Of a DNA stretch of 64,000 nucleotides, positions 51,321-60,944 are shown in pieces (positions within the stretch are counted from its first letter, which is position 1; each line of letters begins with the position of its first letter). This stretch comes from Bacillus thuringiensis (GTDB lineage: Bacteria > Bacillota > Bacilli > Bacillales > Bacillaceae_G). Where the stretch lies: positions 617,501 to 681,500 of the forward strand of contig NZ_CP155559.1 of the NCBI RefSeq assembly GCF_022095615.2. The letters are read 5' to 3'. The notes beneath the pieces are model-generated. The model was not told the DNA's origin. It did no database searches and saw only the letters and a list, made by a program, of their open reading frames with translations. The translations under genes were made by a program, and so were the position numbers.

Positions 51321-53096
51321 TTATTTCTCTGTTTCTGCTTTATCGCTTGTTACGCTAACTTTACCCCATTTATATTGATCTTCTGGTGTATATTTATAAT
51401 CTTTTACGCGATTATTTACACCTTTTAAGTCAAATTTATAATGAAGTGGAATTAATGGTACTTCATCATGAACTAATTTTTGCCATTTGTCGTAGACATC
51501 TTTACGGTACTTTTCATCAGCAGCTTCTGGAGAAATACCTTGTTTTAATAATTCTGTGTTTTTGTCAGTAGCCCAACGTGTGTAATTGAACGATGCGCCT
51601 TTAGCCCAAATACCAGAAGGATCTGGATCAGATGCAGTTCCCCAAGCGGCCGCGAAAAGATCTACTTTTGGATCATCTTTTTTAATCATATCGTAGAATG
51701 AGTTGAATTCATGTAAGCGACCATCAAGCAGCTCTACTTTTAGACCGATGTCTTTCCAAGATTGAATAAAGAATTTTGCAAGTGGTTCACTTACATCGCT
51801 ACCACTCATTGATAAGAAATTAGCTTTAAATTCTTTACCATTCGGATCTTCACGGAATCCATCTCCGTTCGTATCTTTATAGCCAGCTTCATCTAATAAT
51901 TTTTTAGCTTTCTCTACATCTTTATCATAGGCACCAATTTTATTGTTATGATATTTTGGTAGAGATGGTGGGATTGGTGAGTTAGCTGGATAGCGTAGGC
52001 CATGATATAACTTTTCACCAATTTCTTTTCGATCAATAGCATACGCCATTGCTTGACGTACACGAACATCTTTAAATTTCTCCTTATCCATCACTACTTC
52101 TTCTTTTTCTTTATCCATATGTCCTAATTTAAAGCCGATATAACTATAGTATAAATCGGTTTTACCGACTAATTGTGCATTTTTTAATTTACTTACATTT
52201 GGATACTGATCTGCACTTACTTCAGCAATGTCAATATCACCATTTTTTAAGGACGCGTTAACAACGGAAGGGTTAACAACTTTTAAAACCATACTTTTTA
52301 GTTTCGGTTTTCCGCCATAGTAGTCATCAAAACGTTCAAATTCAACAGATTCTCCTGGTGTAATTTTCTTCACTTTAAAAGGTCCGAAACCAATTGGATT
52401 TTTACGAATTTTATCAGATTCTGCTAATTTATCAATTGGTACATCTGCTAAATATTTTTTATGAAGAGGGTATGTCCAAAGTCCCGTTTTCACTGAAGGA
52501 TTCGGCTCTTTAAATGTAATCGAAATTGTTTTCGGATCCGTTACCTTAATACCCGAAATTTTTTCGGCTTTTCCATTGTGGTAATCTTCCATACCTTCAA
52601 TCATTTGCATTTGAGTGTCATAGCGAGAACCGGCATATTTTTTACTACCAATCACTAGATAAGAGTATTCTAAATCCTCAGCAGTAACAGGGTTTCCATC
52701 ATGCCATTTTACATTATCTTTGATTTTTAGTGTAATTGTCTTTTTATCTTTAGAAATTTCATATGTAGCAGCGCCATCATTCGTGTATTCCCAGTTTTCG
52801 TCATTTGATAATAAAGATTCATCAAAAATTGTAATGACTTGGTTATCAGGATCTCCTTCATATACAGCGAAATTTAAAAGTCCTTCAAATGGTGTGTTAG
52901 AAACAAGACCATATGTTAATGAACCATCTTTAATTTCCTTTTTATCATTTTTAACAGATGCACTAAATTTATTTGTATCTACTTTTTTTGTGCTGCTCGT
53001 TTTTTCACTACCACCACTGCCCCCACATGCTGAAAGTAGTAATGTTGAAACTGCAAGTGTACTTAATACTTTGAAAAACTTTGGCTTATTTGTCAT
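51321..53096 (-). CDS. oligopeptide ABC transporter substrate-binding lipoprotein
   Basis: A 591-residue family-5 solute-binding protein (OppA/AppA/DppE class). The signal peptide ends in LLLSACGGSGG; Cys is lipidated. WHDGNPVTAEDLEYSYLVIG near 133 is the SBP-5 signature, and the length is normal. ATG 53096 is preceded by GGGG about 9 nt upstream; a GTG at 53105 overlaps the SD. It is the last gene of the operon D-F-B-C-A, whereas B. subtilis app runs D-F-A-B-C. Peptide length preference cannot be told. Confidence 0.9.
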   Translation of the reverse strand: MTNKPKFFKVLSTLAVSTLLLSACGGSGGSEKTSSTKKVDTNKFSASVKNDKKEIKDGSLTYGLVSNTPFEGLLNFAVYEGDPDNQVITIFDESLLSNDENWEYTNDGAATYEISKDKKTITLKIKDNVKWHDGNPVTAEDLEYSYLVIGSKKYAGSRYDTQMQMIEGMEDYHNGKAEKISGIKVTDPKTISITFKEPNPSVKTGLWTYPLHKKYLADVPIDKLAESDKIRKNPIGFGPFKVKKITPGESVEFERFDDYYGGKPKLKSMVLKVVNPSVVNASLKNGDIDIAEVSADQYPNVSKLKNAQLVGKTDLYYSYIGFKLGHMDKEKEEVVMDKEKFKDVRVRQAMAYAIDRKEIGEKLYHGLRYPANSPIPPSLPKYHNNKIGAYDKDVEKAKKLLDEAGYKDTNGDGFREDPNGKEFKANFLSMSGSDVSEPLAKFFIQSWKDIGLKVELLDGRLHEFNSFYDMIKKDDPKVDLFAAAWGTASDPDPSGIWAKGASFNYTRWATDKNTELLKQGISPEAADEKYRKDVYDKWQKLVHDEVPLIPLHYKFDLKGVNNRVKDYKYTPEDQYKWGKVSVTSDKAETEK

Positions 53097-53108
53097 TTCT
53101 TCCACCCC

Positions 53109-54014
53109 TTATCCTTTTCTTTGTCTTGCGTCGGCCGAACGACGTAGCGCTTGACCAATAAAATTTATACACAGCATCAATGCTAAAATCATGATTGATG
53201 CGGGTAACCAAATCCACCATTTCTCTTGTAATACATCTGGATTTCTAGCATAACTAACAAGTGTACCAAGGCTTGGTGTACTTTCTGGTAGACCAAATCC
53301 TAAGAATGTTAGACCAGATTCAATACCGATGTTTCCAGCAAGATTTAATGTAACGCTAACAATGATAATGGAACTTAAGTTAGGTAGTACTTGGAAAAGA
53401 ATGATTTTCCAGTTTGGTGTTCCTAAAGTTTTAGATGCAGAGACATAATCTAGTTCTTTTTCAGTTAATACTTTTGAACGAATTAATCTGGCCTTTCCTG
53501 TCCATAAGAACACGCTCATAATTAAAATGAAAGTGAAAATATTGAATGTAGGAACAAGTGTAATGAATACAATTACAAGCATTAAAAATGGTAAAACCAT
53601 AACAAAGTCGATAATGCGCATAATGATATTATCAATAGCTCCTCCAAAATACCCGGCAATTAATCCAATTGAAAGTCCAATTAAACAAGAAAGAATAGTA
53701 ATTGCTAATCCAATTGTAAATGAGTTACGTGTACCAATAATAAGTTGACCGAAAATATCGCGTCCTCCGTAATCTGTTCCTAACCAATGTTCAGCAGAGG
53801 GAGGAGCATAAATAGCGAATAGATCAACTCGTACAATATCTTCTTGTTTCATAATAAAAGATGTTGCGTAGACTGCTAGTAATAAGATTGCTAGGAAAAT
53901 AAGTGAAAACATTGCCAATTTATCTTTACGAAGTTCTCGCCACATAATAGAGAAACCAGAAGGGCTTTTTTCGTAATGAATAACTTCAGTTTGTTTTTCA
54001 GGGTTTGCTAACAT
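53109..54014 (-). CDS. oligopeptide ABC transporter permease (OppC-like)
   Basis: A 301-residue permease with one N-terminal span (about 30-52), an outer loop and five C-terminal spans. The OppC block HWLGTDYGGRDIFGQLIIGT is near 76-95, and the EAA-type loop is YVSASKTLGTPNWKIILFQV near 197. It pairs with the OppB-like permease. Start ATG 54014 follows AAAGGAGATGACG. Confidence 0.9.
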   Translation of the reverse strand: MLANPEKQTEVIHYEKSPSGFSIMWRELRKDKLAMFSLIFLAILLLAVYATSFIMKQEDIVRVDLFAIYAPPSAEHWLGTDYGGRDIFGQLIIGTRNSFTIGLAITILSCLIGLSIGLIAGYFGGAIDNIIMRIIDFVMVLPFLMLVIVFITLVPTFNIFTFILIMSVFLWTGKARLIRSKVLTEKELDYVSASKTLGTPNWKIILFQVLPNLSSIIIVSVTLNLAGNIGIESGLTFLGFGLPESTPSLGTLVSYARNPDVLQEKWWIWLPASIMILALMLCINFIGQALRRSADARQRKG

Positions 54015-54031
54015 AACGTCATCTCCTTTCT

Positions 54032-54997
54032 TTAATCAATACGAATACGTGGATCGACGATGCTTAGAATAATATCTGAAAGGAGAGTTCCAAGTAACGT
54101 TGCAAATCCAGTAAACATAACGAGTGCAGTTATTACACTAAAATCACGTTGAGAGATAGATTGTATAAATAGTTGTCCAATTCCTGGATAGCTAAAAATA
54201 CTTTCTAAAAAGATGGCACCGCCAACTAATCCCGTAATTTCATAGCCTAAGAAGGCTGCAATTGGTAAGAATGAATTTCGTAAAATATGTCTAGAATAGA
54301 TTTTTGATTCTGGAACACCTTTTGCCCTTACTGTACGAACAAAATCTTTATGTTTCGTATCAATAATTTCGCTTCGTAAATATTGAACAGTACCAACTGT
54401 TGCAATTAATGCCCCGGATAAAGCTGGTAGTAGCATGTGATTCAATTTGCTTAAATAGTAAGCAAATGTACCTGTTGCAACTTGAGGATCTACGCTACCG
54501 CCGGTTGGGAATATTGCAAACTTAAATCCAAATAGGAAGAGCATAACTAGTGCAAATATAAATAGTGGTGTAGCAAAACCTAGATAGTTGTAAATGGTAA
54601 TGAGTCGATCAGCCCATGTATCATTCCACCGTCCACTTATAACTCCCAGTGGTATGGCAATTAAATAAGTAAGAATAAGAATAACAAGTGCTAAAGATAC
54701 TGTATTTCCAAGTCGTTCTCCAATTAACTCGGTTACTTTCATTTTATGTGCATAGGAAATACCAAAGTCACCTTGGACTGCATTTTTAATCCAGCGAACA
54801 TATTGTGTTGTAACTGGGTCATTTAATCCAAGCTTTTCACGTTGTTCTTCAATTACTTTTGGATCCGCTTTTGGATTCATTGCTCTGCCGGTTAAGGCAT
54901 CGCCTGGCATTGCCTTAGCTAGTAGAAAGACAAGTACACTTAACACGAATAATTGCGGGATCATTACTAAAAATCTCCGTAATATAAACTTCCACAT
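54032..54997 (-). CDS. oligopeptide ABC transporter permease (OppB-like)
   Basis: A 321-residue permease with about six spans. N-terminal FILRRFLVMIPQLFVLSVLV and the loop MPGDALTGRAMNPKADPKVI are typical OppB. The EAA loop is FVRTVRAKGVPESKIYSRHI near 220. It forms the channel with the next gene 17 nt downstream. The gap of 14 nt after the ATPase gene contains its SD. Confidence 0.9.
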   Translation of the reverse strand: MWKFILRRFLVMIPQLFVLSVLVFLLAKAMPGDALTGRAMNPKADPKVIEEQREKLGLNDPVTTQYVRWIKNAVQGDFGISYAHKMKVTELIGERLGNTVSLALVILILTYLIAIPLGVISGRWNDTWADRLITIYNYLGFATPLFIFALVMLFLFGFKFAIFPTGGSVDPQVATGTFAYYLSKLNHMLLPALSGALIATVGTVQYLRSEIIDTKHKDFVRTVRAKGVPESKIYSRHILRNSFLPIAAFLGYEITGLVGGAIFLESIFSYPGIGQLFIQSISQRDFSVITALVMFTGFATLLGTLLSDIILSIVDPRIRID

Positions 54998-55011
54998 GAT
55001 TTATCACTCCC

Positions 55012-55938
55012 TTATGGTAATGCCACCCGATGCGTTGGCGAGATTGGTTTTAAATCGTAAGCACGGCCATTTTCATTGAAATAATTTTCGTATGATTTTT
55101 CGTATTCAGTGCTGACCTCACGACGTAATTTACGTTGTTGTTCTCGATTTTCAGGACGAATATCAGGAATTGCTGATATTAGGCGCTTCGTATAAATATG
55201 TTGCGGATTACTATAAATTTCTGCACTAGTTGCTTCTTCGACAATGCGTCCACGATACATAACACCGATACGGTCACACATATGACGAATGACACCTAAA
55301 TCATGACTAATGAATAAGTATGTTAGTCCGAGCTCAGCTTGTAGATCCTGCAAGAAGTTTAATACTTGTGCCTGTACAGAGACGTCAAGCGCAGATACAG
55401 GTTCATCAGCGATAATAAGCTTCGGTTTTAATGTAAGAGCGCGTGCAATACCAATCCGCTGCCTTTGCCCACCGGAAAATTCATGTGGATATTTATAAAT
55501 TGACTCTGGATTTAGACCAACTTTATCAAGATATTCTTGAACTGCTCTACGTTCTTCATCAGGTGAGAGCTTCTCAAAATTTCGAAGAGGCTCAGCAATA
55601 ATGTCGAGAACACGTTTCTTCGGATTTAATGATGAATATGGATCTTGGAAAATCATTTGAATATCTTTTCGTTGTTCACGTAGCTCAGAGCGACTTAACT
55701 TTGTTAAATCTCTATTATTAAAATGAATGCTACCCTCTGTTGCTTTCGTTAAATGCATAATTGCTTTACCCGTTGTTGATTTGCCACTTCCTGACTCACC
55801 AACGATCCCGTATGTTTCACCCGGTTGTAATTCAAAACTTACACCATCGACAGCACGCACGTGATCTAATGTGCGGCCGAAGAAACCACCTTTAATTGGG
55901 AAATGTACTTTTAAATCTTCTACTTTAAGCAGTGCCAT
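55012..55938 (-). CDS. oligopeptide ABC transporter ATPase (OppF-like)
   Basis: A 308-residue ATPase with Walker A VGESGSGKSTTGKAI near 48, signature FSGGQRQRIGIARALTL near 158 and Walker B LIIADEPVSALDVSVQ near 178. It starts with ATG 55938, overlapping the first ATPase gene by 14 nt. The tail is shorter in zinc- or iron-cluster-type Cys residues than the first ATPase. The pair energises import of peptides. Confidence 0.9.
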   Translation of the reverse strand: MALLKVEDLKVHFPIKGGFFGRTLDHVRAVDGVSFELQPGETYGIVGESGSGKSTTGKAIMHLTKATEGSIHFNNRDLTKLSRSELREQRKDIQMIFQDPYSSLNPKKRVLDIIAEPLRNFEKLSPDEERRAVQEYLDKVGLNPESIYKYPHEFSGGQRQRIGIARALTLKPKLIIADEPVSALDVSVQAQVLNFLQDLQAELGLTYLFISHDLGVIRHMCDRIGVMYRGRIVEEATSAEIYSNPQHIYTKRLISAIPDIRPENREQQRKLRREVSTEYEKSYENYFNENGRAYDLKPISPTHRVALP

Positions 55939-56944
55939 GAGTTACGTCATCTCCTTTCTTATGTTGGAAGTTGAAATGCTTGTAGCAAGTACAACGCACC
56001 CAATGGTCTGGTTTTACTTCGTGTAAAATTGGATTTTCCTCGTGTTGATCAGGTCTAATCCATGGAATTCGAGCTTGGAAACGGCAACCTGAGCGAGGAA
56101 GCTTCGCTAACGAAGGAACTACGCCTTGAATTACATGTAATTTTTCTTTTTCACCATATGCAGATGGAATTGAGTTTAATAGAGAACGAGTATAGGGGTG
56201 AAGAGGATTATTAAAAATCTCTTCAACTTTACCTGTTTCTACAACTTGTCCAGCGTACATAACGACGATACGATCAGCTGTTTCTGCAACAACACTTAAA
56301 TCATGTGTAATTAAAATGATGCCCATTTTTGTTTGTTCTTGAATAGACTTTAGTAAGTCTAAAATTTGTGCTTGGATGGTTACGTCAAGTGCCGTTGTTG
56401 GCTCATCCGCAATAATGAGTGCTGGGTTACAAGCAATTGCAATTGCGATAACAATTCTTTGTCTCATTCCGCCAGATAATTCGTGTGGGTATTGTTTATA
56501 TGTAAGTTCTGGTTTTGGAATACCAACTTGATGAAGTAGTTCTAAGGTGCGCTCTTTCTTTTCAATTTTTGAAAGGCTTGTGTGGTAGTCTAAGTTTTCT
56601 TCGATTTGTTTTCCAACTGTCATAAGAGGATCGAGTGCTGTAAGAGGTTCTTGGAAAATCATACCGATGTTTGATCCGCGTACTTTATTCATTTCTGCGG
56701 TCGACATAGTTAGTAAATCCTTATCTCTATAGTTAAGCTGCCCTTGTAATTTTGTATTTGCTTCATTATGCAGTCGCATAATAGAAAGGGCAAGTGCACT
56801 TTTTCCGCAACCAGATTCACCAACTATCGCGACAATTTCATTTTCATGGACAGTTAACGAGACATCATCAACTGCTGCATGATAGTGATCTTGTATGCGA
56901 AAGGAAGTTTGTAAGTTTTCAATGCGAAGAAGTGGATTCTTCAT
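55925..56944 (-). CDS. oligopeptide ABC transporter ATPase (OppD-like)
   Basis: A 339-residue ATPase, first gene of the operon. Walker A VGESGCGKSALALSI is near 40, the signature LSGGMRQRIVIAIA near 158 and Walker B LIIADEPTTALDVTIQ near 176. The C-terminal oligo_HPY region (HPYTRSLLNSIP) is present, with Cys residues (RSGCRF and VRCTCYKHF) that are candidates for the C-terminal metal or Fe-S cluster site known in some Opp/Dpp ATPases. SD GGAGGGAT lies before ATG 56944. Confidence 0.9.
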   Translation of the reverse strand: MKNPLLRIENLQTSFRIQDHYHAAVDDVSLTVHENEIVAIVGESGCGKSALALSIMRLHNEANTKLQGQLNYRDKDLLTMSTAEMNKVRGSNIGMIFQEPLTALDPLMTVGKQIEENLDYHTSLSKIEKKERTLELLHQVGIPKPELTYKQYPHELSGGMRQRIVIAIAIACNPALIIADEPTTALDVTIQAQILDLLKSIQEQTKMGIILITHDLSVVAETADRIVVMYAGQVVETGKVEEIFNNPLHPYTRSLLNSIPSAYGEKEKLHVIQGVVPSLAKLPRSGCRFQARIPWIRPDQHEENPILHEVKPDHWVRCTCYKHFNFQHKKGDDVTHGTA

Positions 56945-57166
56945 GGCTATCCCTCCATCTTTTCAGAAAAGACTAAATATTTTGTATGTTGTTGTTATTT
57001 TAATATAAATTGACAATGTTTGACAAGGATAAGTTGAAAAAATATTCAAAAATCTTTTTATATAGAGATTGGATGCAGTTGTATAAGTGGTTGGAGTGAT
57101 TTGAAAACGCTAACATGAATAAGAGAGGGAAATAAATCTTTTGTAAGAAAAAAGTATTATATGTAG
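56945..57166 (-). promoter_or_regulatory. opp upstream region: CodY-like palindrome and cre site
   Basis: TCTTTTCAGAAAAGA (56958-56972) is a perfect palindrome matching the CodY box at 11 of 15 positions, just upstream of the first opp gene. TGAAAACGCTAACA (57102-57115) fits the CcpA cre consensus fully; it is about 160 bp upstream, a distance at which CcpA can activate. The direct repeat TTGTCAA lies near 57012-57028 on the minus strand and may hold the -35. No gene is seen. Confidence 0.45.
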
Positions 57167-57208
57167 AAAAAAGAGAGGTGTTCTGGAAAGAACAGTCTCT
57201 CTTTTTTT
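57167..57208 (-). terminator. terminator of glpT
   Basis: AAAAAAGAGAG with GTTCT/AGAAC inside and CTCTCTTTTTTT; a 2-3-nt mismatch divides the stem. U-run on the minus strand. Confidence 0.8.
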
Positions 57209-57228
57209 GATAAGAATAATATTAGTAA

Positions 57229-58578
57229 TTAAGCTTGTTTTGGTTTTGCAGATCCTGTCTTTAAAGTAAGAGCAAGGAAGAACATTGCAAGTACACAAGA
57301 TACAAGTAATAAGATGAATCCGCCATCCCATCCGAATGCATCTACGATAAAGCCCATAGCTGCGCTAGCAAAAGTAGCTCCACCTAGGTAACCGAAGAAC
57401 CCAGTTAAACCAGCAGCAGTTCCAGCAGCTTTTTTTGGTGCTAAGTCTAGTGCGTGTAGGCCGATTAACATAACAGGTCCATAAATTAAAAATCCAATTG
57501 AGACAAGTGCGATACTATCAACCATTGGATTACCAGGAGGATTTAGCCAGTAAACAAGAACGGCGATAAATACACCAACCATAAATAAAATACCGGCAGG
57601 TGCACGGCGCCCTTTAAACAGTTTATCACTCATCCAGCCGCAAAGAAGTGTACCTGGAATACCAGCCCATTCGTATAGAGCATAAGCTGTACGAGAGCTA
57701 CTATGAGTGAAACTTTTTTCCTCTACTAAATAAGTAGGAGCCCAGTCTACAACGCCGTAACGTACGAAATAAACGAAAACGTTCGCGATAGCGATGTACC
57801 ATAAGAATTTATTGTTTAGTACGTATGTAAATAAAATTTCTTTTACTGAAAGTTCGCGTTCTCGATCTTTTACTTTTTCATCTGATGGATATTCTCCAGT
57901 ATGTTCTTCAATAGAAGGTAATCCACAAGATTGAGGTGTATCTCTCATCGTAATTAACACATAAATACCAACTAAAATTGAAAGAATACCTGGGAAGTAA
58001 AAAATACTATGCCAGTCATTTGCAAAGAAATATAACCCTAATGTTACAAGAGAAGGCATAAGTGCGCCACCGACATTATGAGCAACGTTCCAAATAGACA
58101 TTTTTGTACCACGTTCACTAATAGAGAACCAGTGAACCATCGTACGACCACAAGGAGGCCAGCCCATACCTTGTACCCATCCATTTAAAAACTGAAGGAC
58201 AAACATGAGTATAATGCTCGTTGTAATGAAAGAAAATGAGCCGAAAATAATATTAATGATACCTGATAAAAATAGCCCAGCTGCTAAAAAGTAGCGAGGA
58301 TTACAACGGTCGGATACGATACCCATAAGAAATTTACTTAATCCGTAAGCGATAGATACTGCTGAAAGGATAACCCCAAGTTCTCCTTTACTAAAGCCTT
58401 GTTCGATTAAGTATGGCATTGCTAGTGAAAAGTTTTTTCGAACAAAGTAGTAACCTGCATAGCCGATGAAGATACCCAAGAATACTTGTAAACGTAATTT
58501 ACGGTATTCGCTATCAACGCGATCAGCTGGTAAGCGTTCCGCGTGGGGTGCAGGTTTAAATAATTGTGTGAAAAACAT
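57229..58578 (-). CDS. glpT: glycerol-3-phosphate transporter
   Basis: A 449-residue MFS organophosphate:phosphate antiporter importing sn-glycerol-3-phosphate. [20 protein letters not shown] near 33-52, [16 protein letters not shown] near 136 and [17 protein letters not shown] near 386 are the GlpT/UhpT hallmarks. It is close to B. subtilis GlpT along its length. ATG 58578 is about 11 nt after GGGGAGG; upstream in-frame starts would run through the leader hairpin. No glpQ follows, so the B. subtilis glpTQ pairing is not kept here. Its leader has a terminator of the type relieved by GlpP. Confidence 0.93.
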   Translation of the reverse strand: MFFTQLFKPAPHAERLPADRVDSEYRKLRLQVFLGIFIGYAGYYFVRKNFSLAMPYLIEQGFSKGELGVILSAVSIAYGLSKFLMGIVSDRCNPRYFLAAGLFLSGIINIIFGSFSFITTSIILMFVLQFLNGWVQGMGWPPCGRTMVHWFSISERGTKMSIWNVAHNVGGALMPSLVTLGLYFFANDWHSIFYFPGILSILVGIYVLITMRDTPQSCGLPSIEEHTGEYPSDEKVKDRERELSVKEILFTYVLNNKFLWYIAIANVFVYFVRYGVVDWAPTYLVEEKSFTHSSSRTAYALYEWAGIPGTLLCGWMSDKLFKGRRAPAGILFMVGVFIAVLVYWLNPPGNPMVDSIALVSIGFLIYGPVMLIGLHALDLAPKKAAGTAAGLTGFFGYLGGATFASAAMGFIVDAFGWDGGFILLLVSCVLAMFFLALTLKTGSAKPKQA

Positions 58579-58635
58579 AAAATGAAAATCCTCCCCTAAT
58601 GAATTCGAAATGTTGTAAGTCAGAGAGAATATAAA

Positions 58636-58683
58636 AAGGCCATGAAATATAAAAAAGTTTCCTTTTTTATGATTCATAGCCTT
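58636..58683 (-). promoter_or_regulatory. leader hairpin/terminator of glpT, probable GlpP target
   Basis: On the minus strand AAGGC, ATGAA, ATAAAAAAG pair with CTTTTTTAT, TTCAT, GCCTT around a GAAA loop, followed by TTTTTATATT (58637-58628). It ends about 50 nt before the glpT start codon. In B. subtilis GlpP relieves leader terminators of glpD, glpFK and glpTQ when glycerol-3-phosphate is present; a similar role is inferred from position and structure. Confidence 0.6.
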
Positions 58684-58726
58684 ATACTCCGATTCTCCGT
58701 GACTGTCAATATTAACTTCGTCGAAA

Positions 58727-58764
58727 ATTATACAACTTTGTGACAGAAATGTAAACGTTTTTAT
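58727..58764 (-). promoter_or_regulatory. glpT promoter with cre-like site
   Basis: TTTACA (58755-58750), 17 bp, TATAAT (58732-58727) on the minus strand. The CcpA-like sequence TGTAAACGTTTTTA (58750-58763), one base off consensus, overlaps the -35. A second possible promoter, TTGACA (58709-58704) with TATAAG (58686-58681), would start inside the hairpin and is less likely. Confidence 0.55.
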
Positions 58765-58776
58765 AAATAAAAAGTG

Positions 58777-58823
58777 TTGACGTATTTTATTCGTGGTATT
58801 AATATTTAAATACGTTAAATATT
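58777..58823 (+). promoter_or_regulatory. marR promoter with palindromic operator
   Basis: TTGACG (58777-58782), 17 bp, TAATAT (58800-58805). AATATTTAA (58801-58809), ATACG, TTAAATATT (58815-58823) is a perfect 9-bp inverted repeat over the -10 and start point, the usual size of a MarR operator. Autorepression is inferred. Confidence 0.55.
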
Positions 58824-58850
58824 TTATTGCTTAAATAAGAGGTGGATAAC

Positions 58851-59309
58851 ATGCCAAATGATATGACGCATATCGATAAAATTCAAGCTCTTGCCTTTTC
58901 GATTGGAAAGAAAATGCAGACGGAGTTATTAGAACAAATGCAAGCAACAGGACTTACACCACCGCAGTTTTATATTTTAAAGATTTTAGATCATTACGGT
59001 GCTTCAAGAGCGACAAAATTAGCAAAAAAGATGTATGTAAAGCCTAGTGCAATTACAGTGATGATTGATCGCCTAATTGACCAAGAGCTTGTAGAGCGCT
59101 ATCACGACAAAGATGACCGTCGTGTTGTCATCATTGAGTTAACAAAAAAGGGGAAAGCAAGAGTAGAAGAGGCAATGACAGCTCGTAATGAGCATATTGC
59201 AAAATATTTCTCACATTTAGAATTACAAGAAAGAGAAGATTTGTTACGTCTCTTTGAGAAGTTAGAAATAATTATTTGCGGGACACAAGAGAAAAAAGAG
59301 AATAACTAA
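58851..59309 (+). CDS. MarR-family transcriptional regulator
   Basis: A 152-residue winged-helix regulator. The recognition region is RATKLAKKMYVKPSAITVMI near 57, and the wing is RYHDKDDRRVVIIELTKKG near 85-103. The N-terminal half has no Cys, so an OhrR-type redox switch is unlikely. ATG 58851 is 7 nt after AGAGGTGG; the GTG at 58842 overlaps the SD. It is followed 19 nt later by a drug-type efflux gene, so it likely represses the pair until a ligand binds. Confidence 0.9.
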   Translation: MPNDMTHIDKIQALAFSIGKKMQTELLEQMQATGLTPPQFYILKILDHYGASRATKLAKKMYVKPSAITVMIDRLIDQELVERYHDKDDRRVVIIELTKKGKARVEEAMTARNEHIAKYFSHLELQEREDLLRLFEKLEIIICGTQEKKENN

Positions 59310-59328
59310 GAGGAATTGAGGAGATTAC

Positions 59329-60942
59329 ATGGAGCAACAAGAAAACATAAATAGAAAGTTGCTGTTAATCGGTTTAATAATCGCGATGCTATTTGCTGCA
59401 TTAGATGGAACAATCGTTGGTACAGCAATGCCGCGTATCGTCGGTGAACTAGGCGGATTAAGCTTAATGACGTGGTTAACAACAGCTTATATGTTAACAT
59501 CAACGACAGTGGTACCAATTGCAGGTAAATTAGCGGATTTACTTGGCCGTCGTAACGTATATATTACAGGACTAGTTATCTTTATGATTGGTTCGGCGTT
59601 ATGTGGTATGGCAAATGGTATGACAGAATTAATTATTTTCCGTGGTATTCAAGGTCTTGGTGGCGGTATTATGATGCCAATGGCTATGATTATTATCGGA
59701 GATATGTTTACGGGAAAAGAACGTGCGAAATGGCAAGGTATTTTTGGTGCGTTATACGGTCTTGCTTCTGTAATTGGACCACAAGTGGGTGGTTGGATTG
59801 TAGATGCGGTGAACTGGAGATGGGTATTCTACATTAACTTACCAGTTGGTATTTTAGCGACAATCTTTATTGCAATGGGATTAAAATCACATAAACAAAC
59901 GGGACCAATTAAAATTGATATCGCTGGAATCTTTACGATGATTCTCGGTGTTGTAAGCTTATTACTTGCGTTAACGTTTGGTGGAAAAGATTACGCGTGG
60001 GATTCTTGGCAAATTATCGGGTTGTTTGCATTAGCTCTAATTGGTATTGTTAGCTTTGTTATTGTTGAAACGAAAGCAGAAGAACCAATTTTACCGATGC
60101 ATTTCTTTAAAAATCGCACATTTACAATACTGAATGCGATTGGTTTCTTTATGAGTATCGGAATGTTTGGTGCTATTATGTTCGTACCATTCTTTATGCA
60201 AGGAATTGTAGGAGTAAGTGCTGCTGAATCAGGAACAATTATGACACCAATGATGATTACAATGATTGTGATGAGTATTATCGGTGGTCAACTTGTATTA
60301 AAAGTTGGTGTGAAACCACAAATTATTACAGGGATGCTTATTATGGCTGGTGGTTTCTGGTTATTAACAACGATGGATATGCACACGACTAAACTTACTG
60401 CTACTTTTTATATGAGTATTATCGGTTTAGGAATGGGTCTTGTAATGCCGACATTAACATTAGCTTTACAAGAAAGTTTCCCGAAAAAAGATCTTGGTGT
60501 CGTAACATCATCAAGTCAGTTCTTCCGTCAAATCGGTGGAACATTTGGTATTACAATTTTAGGGTCAATCATGAATAACACTTCAGGTACAACATTAACA
60601 AATAAATTAGTACCTGTATTAGATACATTCCCGAAAGAAGCGGGACAAATGGTAACAAAATTTAAAGATATGATTCATACAGATCCACAAGGTTTATATT
60701 CGATGCTATTTAGCCCAGAGGCATTAAAACAAATGCCAGAAGCATTCGCTAGCAGCATTGTACCAATCTTGAAAAATTCTTTAGTAGACTCACTTCATAC
60801 TGTATTTCTAACAGGATTAGTATTCATTGTAGTGGGCGCTATCTTTACGATTTTCTTACAGAAGATTAAACTATCGGATCGTAAAAAAGGTGCTGAAGAG
60901 CCAGCCGCAGAAGAAAAAGAACAAACTGTATCATATTCGTAA
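59329..60942 (+). CDS. DHA2-family MFS efflux transporter (EmrB/QacA type)
   Basis: A 537-residue proton-driven exporter with 14 expected spans. Motif A GKLADLLGRRNVYITG is near 66, motif D LDGTIVGTAMPRI near 25, and motif C GLASVIGPQVGGWI near 145 (the antiporter motif GxxxGPxxGG). The large outer loop before the last span (about 425-485) is typical of the subgroup. The C-tail is acidic (GAEEPAAEEKEQ). It is cotranscribed with marR and followed by a terminator. Substrate range is not deducible. Confidence 0.9.
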   Translation: MEQQENINRKLLLIGLIIAMLFAALDGTIVGTAMPRIVGELGGLSLMTWLTTAYMLTSTTVVPIAGKLADLLGRRNVYITGLVIFMIGSALCGMANGMTELIIFRGIQGLGGGIMMPMAMIIIGDMFTGKERAKWQGIFGALYGLASVIGPQVGGWIVDAVNWRWVFYINLPVGILATIFIAMGLKSHKQTGPIKIDIAGIFTMILGVVSLLLALTFGGKDYAWDSWQIIGLFALALIGIVSFVIVETKAEEPILPMHFFKNRTFTILNAIGFFMSIGMFGAIMFVPFFMQGIVGVSAAESGTIMTPMMITMIVMSIIGGQLVLKVGVKPQIITGMLIMAGGFWLLTTMDMHTTKLTATFYMSIIGLGMGLVMPTLTLALQESFPKKDLGVVTSSSQFFRQIGGTFGITILGSIMNNTSGTTLTNKLVPVLDTFPKEAGQMVTKFKDMIHTDPQGLYSMLFSPEALKQMPEAFASSIVPILKNSLVDSLHTVFLTGLVFIVVGAIFTIFLQKIKLSDRKKGAEEPAAEEKEQTVSYS

Positions 60943-60944
60943 TG

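Noticed and set aside
58681..58709. TTGACA-17-TATAAG as the main glpT promoter
   Set aside because: Its start point would fall inside the leader hairpin and remove the base of the stem; the upstream TTTACA-17-TATAAT fits better.
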